From NCBI GenBank assembly GCA_028820035.1, contig JAPPKI010000148.1, positions 1-7,610 of the forward strand: a DNA stretch of 7,610 nucleotides, in the 5' to 3' direction. Below, piece after piece: positions 1-6,276 of this stretch. The notes beneath the pieces were generated by a model. The model saw only the letters and a list, made by a program, of their open reading frames with translations. It was not told the DNA's origin and ran no database searches. The stretch comes from a bacterium. Lineage in GTDB: Bacteria; Actinomycetota; Acidimicrobiia; Acidimicrobiales; Bin134. The position numbers were made by a program, and so were the translations under genes. Within the stretch, counting starts at the first letter, position 1; each line of letters starts with the position of its first letter.

Positions 1-42
1 GGTGACGACCGCTCGGCCCACCTTGGTCGGCGGGCGATCCAT
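1..42 (-). CDS. Probable short-chain dehydrogenase/reductase, first 14 codons only
   Basis: An ATG at 42-40 on the minus strand opens a frame that stays open to the window edge and reads MDRPPTKVGRAVVT. A short polar N-terminus followed by a GRAVVT strand is how many NAD(P)-dependent SDR oxidoreductases begin, just before the TGxxxGIG cofactor loop. That loop would lie outside the window, so the family call is inference from the first strand only. The start is well supported: a GGGGAGG Shine-Dalgarno (forward 50-56) sits 7 nt upstream of the ATG. The gene diverges from the first ABM gene, with only 57 bp between the two start codons, so the two may share a promoter region. It could also be another protein with a similar first beta strand. 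Confidence 0.5.
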   Translation of the reverse strand, partial: MDRPPTKVGRAVVT

Positions 43-62
43 CCACCAGCCTCCCCAATGGT

Positions 63-94
63 TACTCTGTAGCGGCTCGCCCCACCGTGAGGAG
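63..94 (+). promoter_or_regulatory. Candidate -10 box and Shine-Dalgarno of the first ABM gene
   Basis: TACTCT at 63-68 fits the actinobacterial -10 pattern TANNNT. A start of transcription about 7 nt later gives a leader of about 25 nt, and GAGGAG (89-94) lies 5 nt before the ATG at 100. The surrounding 12-mer TGGTTACTCTGT recurs as TGGCTACGCTGT before the second ABM gene, which supports function or shared descent. I see no convincing -35 element. On the minus strand the overlapping hexamer CAGAGT (69-64) could serve the divergent SDR gene. Confidence 0.45.
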
Positions 95-99
95 CTCCC

Positions 100-399
100 A
101 TGATCGTTGTCGCCGGATCCGTTTCCGTCCCTGCTGAGAACTCTGAGGCGTTCATGTCTGCCGCTGCCGACGTCTCTGCCGCGTCGCGCACCCTGGACGG
201 CAACATCGACTACTGCATCTCGATGCAGTCGCCTGGCGTTTTTCGGTTTTTGGAGATATGGGAAACCGAGGAAGCCATGATGGCTCAATTCGCCGCCCCT
301 CCTTTCGGTGCGTTCCAGGCCGCAGTCAGCGAGCTGGGAATGGCCGGGATGGACGGCAAGAAATACGAAATCTCCTCAGTCGGCCCGCTGTTCGGATAG
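100..399 (+). CDS. ABM-domain protein (putative quinol monooxygenase-like), copy 1
   Basis: A 99-residue single-domain protein of the antibiotic biosynthesis monooxygenase (ABM) superfamily. These are small dimeric ferredoxin-like folds, including YgiN-type quinol monooxygenases and heme- or polyketide-acting relatives. Visible family features are an N-terminal strand (MIVVAGSVSV), the DGNIDY segment (33-38), the FLEIWETEEAM block (50-60) with W54, and a C-terminal strand (KKYEISSV). The usual histidines of the ABM 'aH...pH' segment are replaced by Q63 and P68. The substrate cannot be told, and the known family needs no cofactor in many members. The start is set by GAGGAG at 89-94. The next gene is a 99-aa paralogue, identical at 62 of 99 positions by my hand alignment without gaps. 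No signal peptide, so probably cytoplasmic. Confidence 0.8.
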   Translation: MIVVAGSVSVPAENSEAFMSAAADVSAASRTLDGNIDYCISMQSPGVFRFLEIWETEEAMMAQFAAPPFGAFQAAVSELGMAGMDGKKYEISSVGPLFG

Positions 400-434
400 C
401 GCAGCCCGACCCCGTGCCCCAGTCGCCCGGTGGC

Positions 435-467
435 TACGCTGTGGGCGCTCATAACCACTCTGAGGAG
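435..467 (+). promoter_or_regulatory. Candidate -10 box and Shine-Dalgarno of the second ABM gene
   Basis: TACGCT at 435-440 matches TANNNT and would give a leader of about 28 nt. GAGGAG at 462-467 lies 7 nt before the ATG at 475. The block resembles the leader of copy 1 (TGGYTACKCTGT, then a Shine-Dalgarno of the form TGAGGAGnTCCC), so the duplication included the regulatory region. The 75-nt gap between the ABM genes holds nothing else I can identify. I see no clear -35. Confidence 0.45.
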
Positions 468-474
468 ATCCCAC

Positions 475-774
475 ATGATCGTCATTGCCGGCACCGGCTC
501 ACTTCCCCCCGAGAACACCGATGCGTTTATGGCGGCCGCCAATGAGATGGCCGCGGCGTCTCGAGCCGAAGACGGCAACATCGAGTACTGCTTCTCGGTG
601 GAGGCACCGGGCAAGATCCGCTTCTTCGAAATCTGGGAGAGCGAAGAAGCGCTAGGTGCCCACTTCACCGCCCCCCATATCGCGGCATTCGGCGCAGCCA
701 TCAACGAGTTGGGCATCACCGGGATGGACGGGAAGAAGTACGAGGTTTCCTCGGTCAGCCCGCTGTTCGGATAG
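475..774 (+). CDS. ABM-domain protein (putative quinol monooxygenase-like), copy 2
   Basis: A second 99-residue ABM-domain protein, collinear with copy 1 with no gaps. It keeps the family-typical layout: N-terminal strand MIVIAG, DGNIEY (33-38), FFEIWESEEAL (50-60) with W54, then GAHFTAPH carrying H63 and H68, and the C-terminal strand KKYEVSSV. Both histidines, common in this family, are lost in copy 1, so copy 2 looks like the more canonical member. The ends GMDGKKYE and PLFG are the same in both copies. An in-frame GTG/ATG upstream (from 430) would extend the protein, but the ATG at 475 has a strong GAGGAG at 7 nt and matches copy 1 in length, so I chose it. Heterodimer formation with copy 1 is possible but is inference. 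Confidence 0.82.
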   Translation: MIVIAGTGSLPPENTDAFMAAANEMAAASRAEDGNIEYCFSVEAPGKIRFFEIWESEEALGAHFTAPHIAAFGAAINELGITGMDGKKYEVSSVSPLFG

Positions 775-782
775 CCGGTTCG

Positions 783-804
783 CCCACCCGCCGCCTTCGG
801 TGGG
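783..804 (+). terminator. GC-rich hairpin after the ABM genes, possible weak terminator
   Basis: CCCACC (783-788) can pair with GGTGGG (799-804) across a 10-nt loop, just after the stop of ABM copy 2. There is no T-run behind it, so it is not a classic intrinsic terminator. High-GC actinobacteria are often described as using hairpins without T-runs, but a 6-bp stem in such DNA can also arise by chance. Confidence 0.25.
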
Positions 805-815
805 GCCAGAACGGG

Positions 816-821
816 CAGACT
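816..821 (+). promoter_or_regulatory. Candidate -10 box of a leaderless membrane-protein transcript
   Basis: CAGACT ends 7 nt before the GTG at 829, which has no recognisable Shine-Dalgarno. The A2/T6 pattern and spacing match a -10 element whose transcript would start at or next to the start codon. Four other genes in the window share this arrangement. Confidence 0.35.
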
Positions 822-828
822 GAACACG

Positions 829-1818
829 GTGGAGGACTATTTCCAGCAATTGGTGCGCTCGTGGCGCAGCGTCACCTCGCGAACGGTGCGCGAGGCCGTG
901 GCAGTTTTGTTGCTGCTTATCGTGGTGTTCGGCGCGGGGTTCTCCGCGCTCTCCACCTACGCCAATCTGGTGGTGTTCAACGAGGATCGCTTTGCTGAGG
1001 AGCTCGCCGACATCTTCGATGACGAAGATGTCCACAAGGTGGTGGCGACATCTTTCACCGCCACCGCAATAGAGATGGCCGACCTGCCGGTGACACCGGC
1101 GGGCTCCGCCGGTGCCCAGCAGGTGATCCAGCAGGACATCCCGGCAGTGGTGAGCAAGCTGCTCACCGATGAGACCAACGACGGCCTGCTGGATCGAGCA
1201 GTGCGCCAGGCTCATGGCGATGTGCTGGCCGTTGAGGGAGGCACCTTGGTGGCCAATCCGCCGATTCGGAGTGTCGAGGTGGATTTGGGGCCGATCTTCA
1301 ATCAGGCGCTGGACGAGATCGTGGCCAATGAAGAGCTGGCCTTTCTGGGCACCGTGACACCCCCTCACGATGCCGGGGTGGTGACCGTTCTTCAGCGGGC
1401 CCAGCCGGGCGACCGATTCTGGGAGTTCCTCGGCCAGCTTCAAGACCGGAGGTCCTCCACCATCACCCTGATCCTGCTGTGCGGCATCGGGGCACTGTTG
1501 ATTGCGCCGTCTCGCACTCGGGTGGTGTGGAGCATCGGCACCGGCATTGTGGCCATGGCCGGCATCTTGGGCGTGGGGATCTACGGCTCTCGGGCGCTGC
1601 TGGCCGTGCTAATTGACAACACCGACACCGTACGAGCCGCCCAATCGATCCACGAGGCCCTGCTAGACGATCTGAGCGGCCGGCTGGTGGGTATGGCCCT
1701 CATCGGCGTGCTGATGATCGTGATCGGCGCCGTTACCGGCTGGCTATGGCGCCGCTTCGGTCCGACTCCCCCCGAGGAGAAAGCCCTAGCCGTGTCGGAG
1801 GCCAGCCCGGTGGTGTGA
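829..1818 (+). CDS. Four-helix membrane protein with large N-terminal external domain, unknown function
   Basis: A 329-residue protein I do not recognise as a named family. Hydrophobic segments are at about 23-45, 210-228, 233-262 and 286-306. A 160-residue hydrophilic domain lies between helices 1 and 2, and a short charged C-terminal tail (about 307-329) follows helix 4. The positive residues before helix 1 (R10, R13, R18, R21) and the RRF after helix 4 suggest both ends are cytoplasmic, which places the 50-209 domain outside. That domain starts NEDRFAEELADIFDDEDVHK, similar in style to actinobacterial membrane proteins whose external domain is amphipathic and helical. GTG at 829 is the first usable start in the frame and has no Shine-Dalgarno, but a -10-like CAGACT lies 7 nt before it. 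The stop is 10 nt from the stop of the convergent enoyl-CoA hydratase, leaving no room for a terminator. Transport or stress roles are possible, but nothing in the sequence decides. Confidence 0.75.
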   Translation: MEDYFQQLVRSWRSVTSRTVREAVAVLLLLIVVFGAGFSALSTYANLVVFNEDRFAEELADIFDDEDVHKVVATSFTATAIEMADLPVTPAGSAGAQQVIQQDIPAVVSKLLTDETNDGLLDRAVRQAHGDVLAVEGGTLVANPPIRSVEVDLGPIFNQALDEIVANEELAFLGTVTPPHDAGVVTVLQRAQPGDRFWEFLGQLQDRRSSTITLILLCGIGALLIAPSRTRVVWSIGTGIVAMAGILGVGIYGSRALLAVLIDNTDTVRAAQSIHEALLDDLSGRLVGMALIGVLMIVIGAVTGWLWRRFGPTPPEEKALAVSEASPVV

Positions 1819-1828
1819 CTCCGAGCAG

Positions 1829-2611
1829 CTATGACCCGGTGAATACCGCTTTGCCGGGGCCGTTCTCTAGGAAGCTGGCTACGCCGGTGTGGGCATCGTC
1901 GGTGTCGAAGCAGGAGGCGAAGGCTTCCACCTCAATCTCCAGGGCTTCATCGAGAGGTAGGAAGTAGCCATCGAGAATTGCTTTTTTGGCCAGTGTGATC
2001 GCCGCGGGGCCTGAGGCGTATCGGGCGGCCAGCTTTACGGCCTCGTTGTACACCTCTTCGTCGGGATAGACGGCTGAGGCCAGTCCGATGGCCACTGCTT
2101 CGTCGGCTCGCACGTTCTGCCCGCTGTAAATCAGCTCCTTAGCTCTTGTGATACCCACCAGGCGACTCAGGCGCTGGGTGCCTCCCCCACCGGGAACAAG
2201 CCCCAGCAGGATCTCTGGCTGGCCCAACACTGCTCCTTCCCCTACGAGTCGGAACTCGGCCGCCATGGCCAATTCGCATCCCCCGCCGAGGGCGTAGCCG
2301 TTGATGGCGCAGATGGTGATTTGAGGCAACTCTTCCAACGCCCGGAAAGCGTCGTTGATCCTCTGGCTCAGATCCCGGCCCCCGGCGGCATCCAACTCCG
2401 AGAACTCGTTGATGTCGGCGCCAGCGGCGAACACTTTCGGTCCGCCCCAGATCACCGCCGCCCGAATGTCGGTGCGTCCGGCTAGCTCGTCGGCGGCCTG
2501 GTGCAGCTCGGCCACCACCTGGGCATTCAGCGCATTGACTTTGGGGCGGTCCAGCCGAATGGTGGCCACACCTTCCGCCTCACTGGTTTCCATCCGCACG
2601 AATTCGCCCAT
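1829..2611 (-). CDS. Enoyl-CoA hydratase/isomerase (crotonase) family protein
   Basis: A 260-residue crotonase-fold protein, the usual length for the family, expected to hydrate trans-2-enoyl-CoA in beta-oxidation in the cytoplasm. The oxyanion-hole segment FAAGADINEF is at 61-70 and the second one, NGYALGGGCELAMA, at 104-117. Both catalytic glutamates of true hydratases are present: E113 (in CELAMA) and E133 (in QPEILLGLVPGGGGTQRL, 131-148). This favours hydratase over isomerase or hydrolase relatives. A longer frame starts at 2659, but the ATG at 2611 has AAGGAG (forward 2619-2624) exactly 7 nt upstream, so I start it there. A further ATG at 2593 lacks such a site. It diverges from an acyl-CoA synthetase across 87 bp and converges on the membrane-protein gene. 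The chain-length preference cannot be read from sequence. Confidence 0.92.
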   Translation of the reverse strand: MGEFVRMETSEAEGVATIRLDRPKVNALNAQVVAELHQAADELAGRTDIRAAVIWGGPKVFAAGADINEFSELDAAGGRDLSQRINDAFRALEELPQITICAINGYALGGGCELAMAAEFRLVGEGAVLGQPEILLGLVPGGGGTQRLSRLVGITRAKELIYSGQNVRADEAVAIGLASAVYPDEEVYNEAVKLAARYASGPAAITLAKKAILDGYFLPLDEALEIEVEAFASCFDTDDAHTGVASFLENGPGKAVFTGS

Positions 2612-2618
2612 GGCCACG

Positions 2619-2647
2619 CTCCTTGCTGTTCGGACCCGCCAACCGTA
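2619..2647 (-). promoter_or_regulatory. Shine-Dalgarno and candidate -10 box of the enoyl-CoA hydratase
   Basis: Reading the minus strand, TACGGT (2647-2642) fits TANNNT. It would start a transcript near 2635, giving a leader of about 24 nt that carries AAGGAG (2624-2619), 7 nt before the ATG. The layout matches that of the ABM genes. No -35 is evident. The Shine-Dalgarno is strong and the -10 is tentative. Confidence 0.4.
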
Positions 2648-2686
2648 TTCCCCCCACAACGCGGGTACTCAGTTGTCCTGAAATGG

Positions 2687-2692
2687 CACACT
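2687..2692 (+). promoter_or_regulatory. Candidate -10 box of a leaderless acyl-CoA synthetase transcript
   Basis: CACACT ends exactly 6 nt before the ATG at 2699, so a transcript initiated at the normal distance would begin on the A of the ATG. The only purine-rich stretch (GGGAG) touches the ATG directly and is too close to act as a Shine-Dalgarno. Confidence 0.35.
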
Positions 2693-2698
2693 CGGGAG

Positions 2699-4192
2699 AT
2701 GTGGGCCGAAACCATCAGGGCGTCGGGGAAGCGGTTTTCTGACCGCCCGGCCTTGGTGGCAGAGGAGGGTTGGTCGGTCAGCTTTGCCGAGTTCGACCGC
2801 CTGACCGACGAAGTGGCCGTCGGTCTGGCCCACCAGGGGGTGAGCCACGGCCAGGTCGTGGCCCTGCTGGTGCCGTCGTCGGTGGACTACATCGTGCTGT
2901 ACGGGGCACTGGCCAAATTGGGGGCCATCACCGCCGGGGTGAGCAGCCGCCTGCCCGCCCCGGAGCGCACCGTGCTGGTGAATGATGTGGCCGGGGTTGA
3001 CCGGGCCATTGCCACCGCGGCTATGGCCGACGGCATGGCCCTCGACATCGATGTGATCGAAGTTGCGCTGGCCGACGGGCCCAGGTCGGTGGGTGCTGAT
3101 CTTCGGGTACGAGACGAGGCCCCATCACCGCTGCCTCCTGACGGTGACCGGCCTGTGGCGGTGGTGTTCACCTCGGGGACCACCGGCGTGCCCAAGGGGG
3201 CCACGTTCACCGATCGGATCTTGGCCGACATCGCCATCGTGGACGCCGGCAACGGCTGGGGGGAGGGCGGACCCATCACCTCCAACACCCAGATGGCCCA
3301 CATCGGAGTGATGGGCAAGATCCCTGCTCAGTTCGCGGTGGGCACCACACTGCATGTGATCGACAAGTGGAGTGCTACCGCGGTGCTCGATGCCGTGTCC
3401 CGCTACCGGATGCCCGCAATAGGCGGGGTGGCCCCCCAGATCGCCCTTATGCTTCGCCATCCCGACTTCGATCAGTACGACTTCTCCTCGGTAAAGCTGG
3501 TGGTCACCGGCGGAGCGCCTTCGCCCCCCAATGTGATCGAGGAAGCTCGGCAGCGGTTCGAGGCCGACTGGACTCAGCGCTACGCCTGCACCGAGGTAGG
3601 CGGAATAGGAACCTTCACCTGGATCAACGCCCCCATGGAGGAAATGCTCTACACCGTGGGACGGCCCCGGCCCGGCATCAAGGTCGAGGTGCGCGATCCC
3701 GATAGCGAATTGGCCGTGGCCCCCGGGACGGTAGGAGAGGTGTGTTTTCGATCTCCCACCGTGATGGCCGGGTATTGGCGCAACCCGGAGGCCACCGCAG
3801 CCGCGCTAAAGGGCGGCTGGCTCTATTCCGGCGACCAGGGCTGGATTGACGACACCGGCTGCCTGCGACTGGTGGGCCGCCGGGGAGAGGGCTTCCACCG
3901 AGGCGGCTATGTGGTGTTCCCGGTTGAGGCTGAGAAGGTGCTGGCGTGGCACCCCAAGGTTTCCGGTGTCTGCGTGGTGCCCCGCCCCGACGAGGTGATG
4001 GGCGCCGTCGGAGTGGCCGTGGTTATCCCCGCCGATCCCAACGATCCGCCCACGCTCGAAGAGCTACGAGCCTTCGGCAAGGAACACATCGCCAACTACA
4101 AACTCCCCGAACACCTCCGCCTAACCAACGCCTTCCCCCTAACCCCCATGTCCAAAATCGACCGAGGTGCATTGGAGGCGGCCGAAACCTAA
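2699..4192 (+). CDS. Class I adenylate-forming acyl-CoA synthetase (AMP-dependent ligase)
   Basis: A 497-residue ANL-superfamily enzyme expected to activate a carboxylic acid with ATP to an acyl-AMP and then to acyl-CoA. The motifs appear in order: the phosphate-binding loop FTSGTTGVPKG (157-167), GGAPSPP (271-277), YACTE (295-299), YSGDQGW (376-382) with the ribose-binding D379, the hinge region GRRGEGFHRGG (393-403), and the C-terminal catalytic lysine in PMSKIDRG (K486). All core residues seem intact, and the length is normal for fatty-acid or aromatic-acid CoA ligases. The frame is open upstream to 2501, but that part lies on top of the enoyl-CoA hydratase and its leader. The ATG at 2699 begins a typical N-terminus. 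The stop overlaps that of the convergent acyl-CoA dehydrogenase. The substrate is unknown: a medium-chain, branched or cyclic acid is equally possible. Confidence 0.9.
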   Translation: MWAETIRASGKRFSDRPALVAEEGWSVSFAEFDRLTDEVAVGLAHQGVSHGQVVALLVPSSVDYIVLYGALAKLGAITAGVSSRLPAPERTVLVNDVAGVDRAIATAAMADGMALDIDVIEVALADGPRSVGADLRVRDEAPSPLPPDGDRPVAVVFTSGTTGVPKGATFTDRILADIAIVDAGNGWGEGGPITSNTQMAHIGVMGKIPAQFAVGTTLHVIDKWSATAVLDAVSRYRMPAIGGVAPQIALMLRHPDFDQYDFSSVKLVVTGGAPSPPNVIEEARQRFEADWTQRYACTEVGGIGTFTWINAPMEEMLYTVGRPRPGIKVEVRDPDSELAVAPGTVGEVCFRSPTVMAGYWRNPEATAAALKGGWLYSGDQGWIDDTGCLRLVGRRGEGFHRGGYVVFPVEAEKVLAWHPKVSGVCVVPRPDEVMGAVGVAVVIPADPNDPPTLEELRAFGKEHIANYKLPEHLRLTNAFPLTPMSKIDRGALEAAET

Positions 4193-5385
4193 CGCGGCTC
4201 TCTCGGCAGTCCCAACACCCCTTCTCCAACGGCATTCTTCATAACCTCATCAGTACCGCCGCCGATGCGCATGGCGCAGGCACCGAGCAGCAGTTGCTTC
4301 CAGGCGTAGGTGCCCCACTCTCCCGTGTCGGCGCAGATGCGGGGGCCGAGCAAGCGGGCGATCATCGACGCCGCCCAGTTCACGTGCCGGGCGGTGGCGT
4401 ACTTGGTGGCTGCCGGGGCCAACGGGGGCTGACGGTTGGCGTTCCACTCCACCAACCGGTACCCGATGTACAGGCGGGCCAAGTCTTGGCGCACCACCGG
4501 ATCGTCGGACAGGCCGAAATGCTGGGCCAACTGGACGACCTTCTCGGGAGCGGCCAGCCCCACCAGTCCGCTGCCCCCGTAGCCCGCCCCCCTCGAGCCG
4601 ATCGAGGCCCGCTCCGATTGCAAGGAGGTTCGGAACACCGACCAACCGGCGTTGACGTCGCCCACCCGGTGGCGGTCGTCGATGCGAGCGTCGTCGAAGA
4701 AAACCTCGTTGAACTCCGCCCCACCCGTCATCTGCCGCAACGGCCTGACGTCGGTACCGGGGGTGTCGAGCGGATAGATGAAGGCAGTGATGCCCTGGTG
4801 CTTGGGGGCATCGGGGTCTGTGCGGGCCAGCAGCAAGCCGATGTCGGAAAAATGGGCCCGGGAGCTCCATACCTTTTGGCCGCTGATCACCCACTCGTCG
4901 CCATCGGCGACCGCTCTGGTGCTGAGAGAGGCCAAATCCGACCCCGCCCCTGGCTCGCTCAGCAGCTGGCAGGCCAGGATCTCTCCCCGGTGCAGCCGGG
5001 CCAGATACTGCTCCTTCAGCCAATCGGAGCCATGGGCCAAGATCGTGGGAGCCACCACTCCCAAAGAACTGCCGAACATGGTCTGCGACGGCACTCCGTA
5101 GCCGGCCTCCAAGTCGAGATAGACCCGCTCGTATTCGGGATCGAGGCCCCGTCCGCCGTAGTCGGATGGCCCGGTGATCCAGCCGAATCCGGCCTCCCAC
5201 ATCTTGCCCCTCCACTGCTTTGCCGCTACGACCGCGGCCTCTTCTTCGGCCGCGCTCTTCTCGGCGTACACGGTGATCTCGTCGGAGCCGACTCCCCAGG
5301 TGAACTCATCCCGCACGGCCCGCTCGGCATTGGCGTCCAAAAACGCCCGAGCCTCAACGGCAAACTCGTCCAAAGTCGGCGCCAC
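4189..5385 (-). CDS. Acyl-CoA dehydrogenase (FadE-like)
   Basis: A 398-residue FAD-dependent acyl-CoA dehydrogenase, normal length for the family, catalysing alpha-beta desaturation of an acyl-CoA. Signatures in order: LLSEPGAGSDLAS (141-153), ISGQKVWSS (167-175), and the C-terminal block RIGGGTDEVMKN (373-384) ending in LGLPRE. At the place where medium- and short-chain enzymes carry the catalytic Glu (IYEGT) this protein has G376. However, LQSERASIG (255-263) has E258 where isovaleryl-CoA and long-chain dehydrogenases carry theirs, so it probably uses that alternative base. The start is GTG at 5385, the first start after an upstream stop at 5413-5415. It has no Shine-Dalgarno, but CAAACT lies 6 nt upstream. 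The TAG stop overlaps the TAA of the convergent ligase by sharing bases 4190-4191. It likely works with the ligase and hydratase next to it. The actual acyl substrate is unknown. Confidence 0.92.
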   Translation of the reverse strand: MAPTLDEFAVEARAFLDANAERAVRDEFTWGVGSDEITVYAEKSAAEEEAAVVAAKQWRGKMWEAGFGWITGPSDYGGRGLDPEYERVYLDLEAGYGVPSQTMFGSSLGVVAPTILAHGSDWLKEQYLARLHRGEILACQLLSEPGAGSDLASLSTRAVADGDEWVISGQKVWSSRAHFSDIGLLLARTDPDAPKHQGITAFIYPLDTPGTDVRPLRQMTGGAEFNEVFFDDARIDDRHRVGDVNAGWSVFRTSLQSERASIGSRGAGYGGSGLVGLAAPEKVVQLAQHFGLSDDPVVRQDLARLYIGYRLVEWNANRQPPLAPAATKYATARHVNWAASMIARLLGPRICADTGEWGTYAWKQLLLGACAMRIGGGTDEVMKNAVGEGVLGLPREPR

Positions 5386-5391
5386 ACCACG

Positions 5392-5397
5392 AGTTTG
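5392..5397 (-). promoter_or_regulatory. Candidate -10 box of a leaderless acyl-CoA dehydrogenase transcript
   Basis: On the minus strand CAAACT (5397-5392) is followed by 6 nt and then the GTG at 5385. The position predicts a transcript beginning on the start codon, and no Shine-Dalgarno is present. Confidence 0.35.
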
Positions 5398-5458
5398 GCC
5401 GTTGGAAGCGTCCTAGTAGAAGGTCAGGCCCGGGCGGAGATATCCACAATCAGCATCC

Positions 5459-5487
5459 TTGCCCCTCAAAGGAATGAGATGTAGTTT
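5459..5487 (+). promoter_or_regulatory. Candidate promoter of the six-helix membrane protein
   Basis: TTGCCC (5459-5464) and TAGTTT (5482-5487) are separated by 17 bp, a good sigma-70-type arrangement. Transcription would begin near 5494 and leave a leader of about 58 nt before the ATG at 5552. If correct, the TTG at 5459 is a -35 element and not a start codon. The sequence between the ACAD start (5385) and here is short, and I see nothing else in it. Confidence 0.35.
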
Positions 5488-5551
5488 CAAACCAGACAAT
5501 ATGAGCGGGTACCGGCTCATCGAGCCGGGCAGGAGAGACCAGGGGTATGAC

Positions 5552-6247
5552 ATGTTGTCTTCACTGAGTGCTTTGCAGCGCGGAGGCGTGTACATCTTCT
5601 TCGGAGGGGTGGTATCCGCCGTTGGCAGGGGAATGAAGCCAGGGATTCTGGTTGACAAGGCAGACTGGAACGACGTGGACGGCCTGGTGCAAGCGATGGC
5701 CGACAACGAGGTTCTCGCCCATACCTCAGCAGTCTTGTATGCCTTCGGCTTGATGTTCGTCATTACTGGCCTCAACAGCATTCGGCACTTTGTGACCGAC
5801 CAAGGCCTGGTAGGAGACATGGTTCGCGGCGGGACGCTGTTGGGAATGCTCTCCATCTTCGTCCTTGGCATGCTCGAGGGGCTTGACCATATGGCGGTCA
5901 GAGTGCTGAACGACGGCATCGGCGGCAACAGCACGGAGATTGCTGTGGCATTGCAATCAGCCAAGCTCGGAGTCGTCTTGATCCTCTGGCCGGTGCTCTA
6001 CGCAGCAATCGGAGTTGCCGGCCTTGGCGGTATCCGCTTGCTGCCCGGAGGCTTTCACCGAGCCGTACAGGGCGTCGCCTCACTGGTGATGCTGGCGACC
6101 GCAGTGCTGCTCCTCATGGCTGCCTCATTGGAGTCCAATGACTTCTGGATGGCGGTCAGCGCCATCACCGCCATCGTCCTGGCGATCTGGACCATTACGT
6201 TGAGCCATGCGTCCTACAAGAACATGGTTACTGCTTCGACTTCGTAG
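5552..6247 (+). CDS. Six-helix integral membrane protein, unknown function, lower GC than neighbours
   Basis: A 231-residue protein with hydrophobic segments at about 11-29, 56-76, 93-112, 138-161, 172-192 and 198-219. I do not recognise a named family. The pattern of a first helix starting RGGVYIFFGG, an outer loop of about 25 residues, then a second helix, recalls DUF4386-type membrane proteins, but that is a weak resemblance. No catalytic motif is visible. The frame is open from 5459, with ATGs at 5474, 5501 and 5552. I prefer 5552 because AGGGG (5541-5545) lies 6 nt before it and the polar 17 residues added by 5501 look unlike a family start, though 5501 cannot be excluded. Hand counts of four lines give about 56% GC against 65-75% in lines of flanking genes, hinting at a different origin. 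It is 29 nt ahead of the SMP-30 gene. Confidence 0.65.
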   Translation: MLSSLSALQRGGVYIFFGGVVSAVGRGMKPGILVDKADWNDVDGLVQAMADNEVLAHTSAVLYAFGLMFVITGLNSIRHFVTDQGLVGDMVRGGTLLGMLSIFVLGMLEGLDHMAVRVLNDGIGGNSTEIAVALQSAKLGVVLILWPVLYAAIGVAGLGGIRLLPGGFHRAVQGVASLVMLATAVLLLMAASLESNDFWMAVSAITAIVLAIWTITLSHASYKNMVTASTS

Positions 6248-6263
6248 TCCAATAGCTCATCGG

Positions 6264-6269
6264 CAGTGT
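6264..6269 (+). promoter_or_regulatory. Candidate -10 box of a leaderless SMP-30 transcript
   Basis: CAGTGT ends 7 nt before the GTG at 6277. No Shine-Dalgarno is present, and an in-frame TAG at 6253-6255 limits any upstream start. The SMP-30 gene may thus have its own promoter in the 29-nt gap after the membrane-protein gene. Confidence 0.3.
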
Positions 6270-6276
6270 CCCACCA

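Larger units (their letters stand above)
59..774 (+). repeat. Diverged tandem duplication: leader plus ABM gene, two copies
   Basis: Unit 1 runs from the TGGTTACTCTGT box (59-70) to the stop at 399. Unit 2 runs from TGGCTACGCTGT (431-442) to the stop at 774. Both hold a -10-like box, a GAGGAG ribosome site and a 99-codon gene, in the same order and at almost the same spacing. The proteins are about 63% identical by hand count. This is an old direct duplication, not a recent one. Confidence 0.7.

Noticed and set aside
285..827. A 180-codon minus-strand frame over both ABM genes, with internally similar segments
   Set aside because: The internal similarity comes only from reading the tandem ABM repeat backwards. 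There is no independent coding sign.
652..1443. A 263-codon minus-strand frame across the membrane-protein gene
   Set aside because: Its translation is H/G/R-rich with no domain pattern, while the plus strand encodes a coherent protein with clear membrane helices.
2501..2698. A longer N-terminus for the acyl-CoA synthetase
   Set aside because: It would overlap the hydratase start and its Shine-Dalgarno, and the added residues do not resemble the family. The ATG at 2699 starts the normal N-terminal domain.
3946..5484. A 512-codon open frame on the plus strand across the acyl-CoA dehydrogenase
   Set aside because: It lies antisense to an acyl-CoA dehydrogenase with intact motifs. Its translation is low-complexity R/G/P-rich, as expected from a shadow frame in high-GC DNA.
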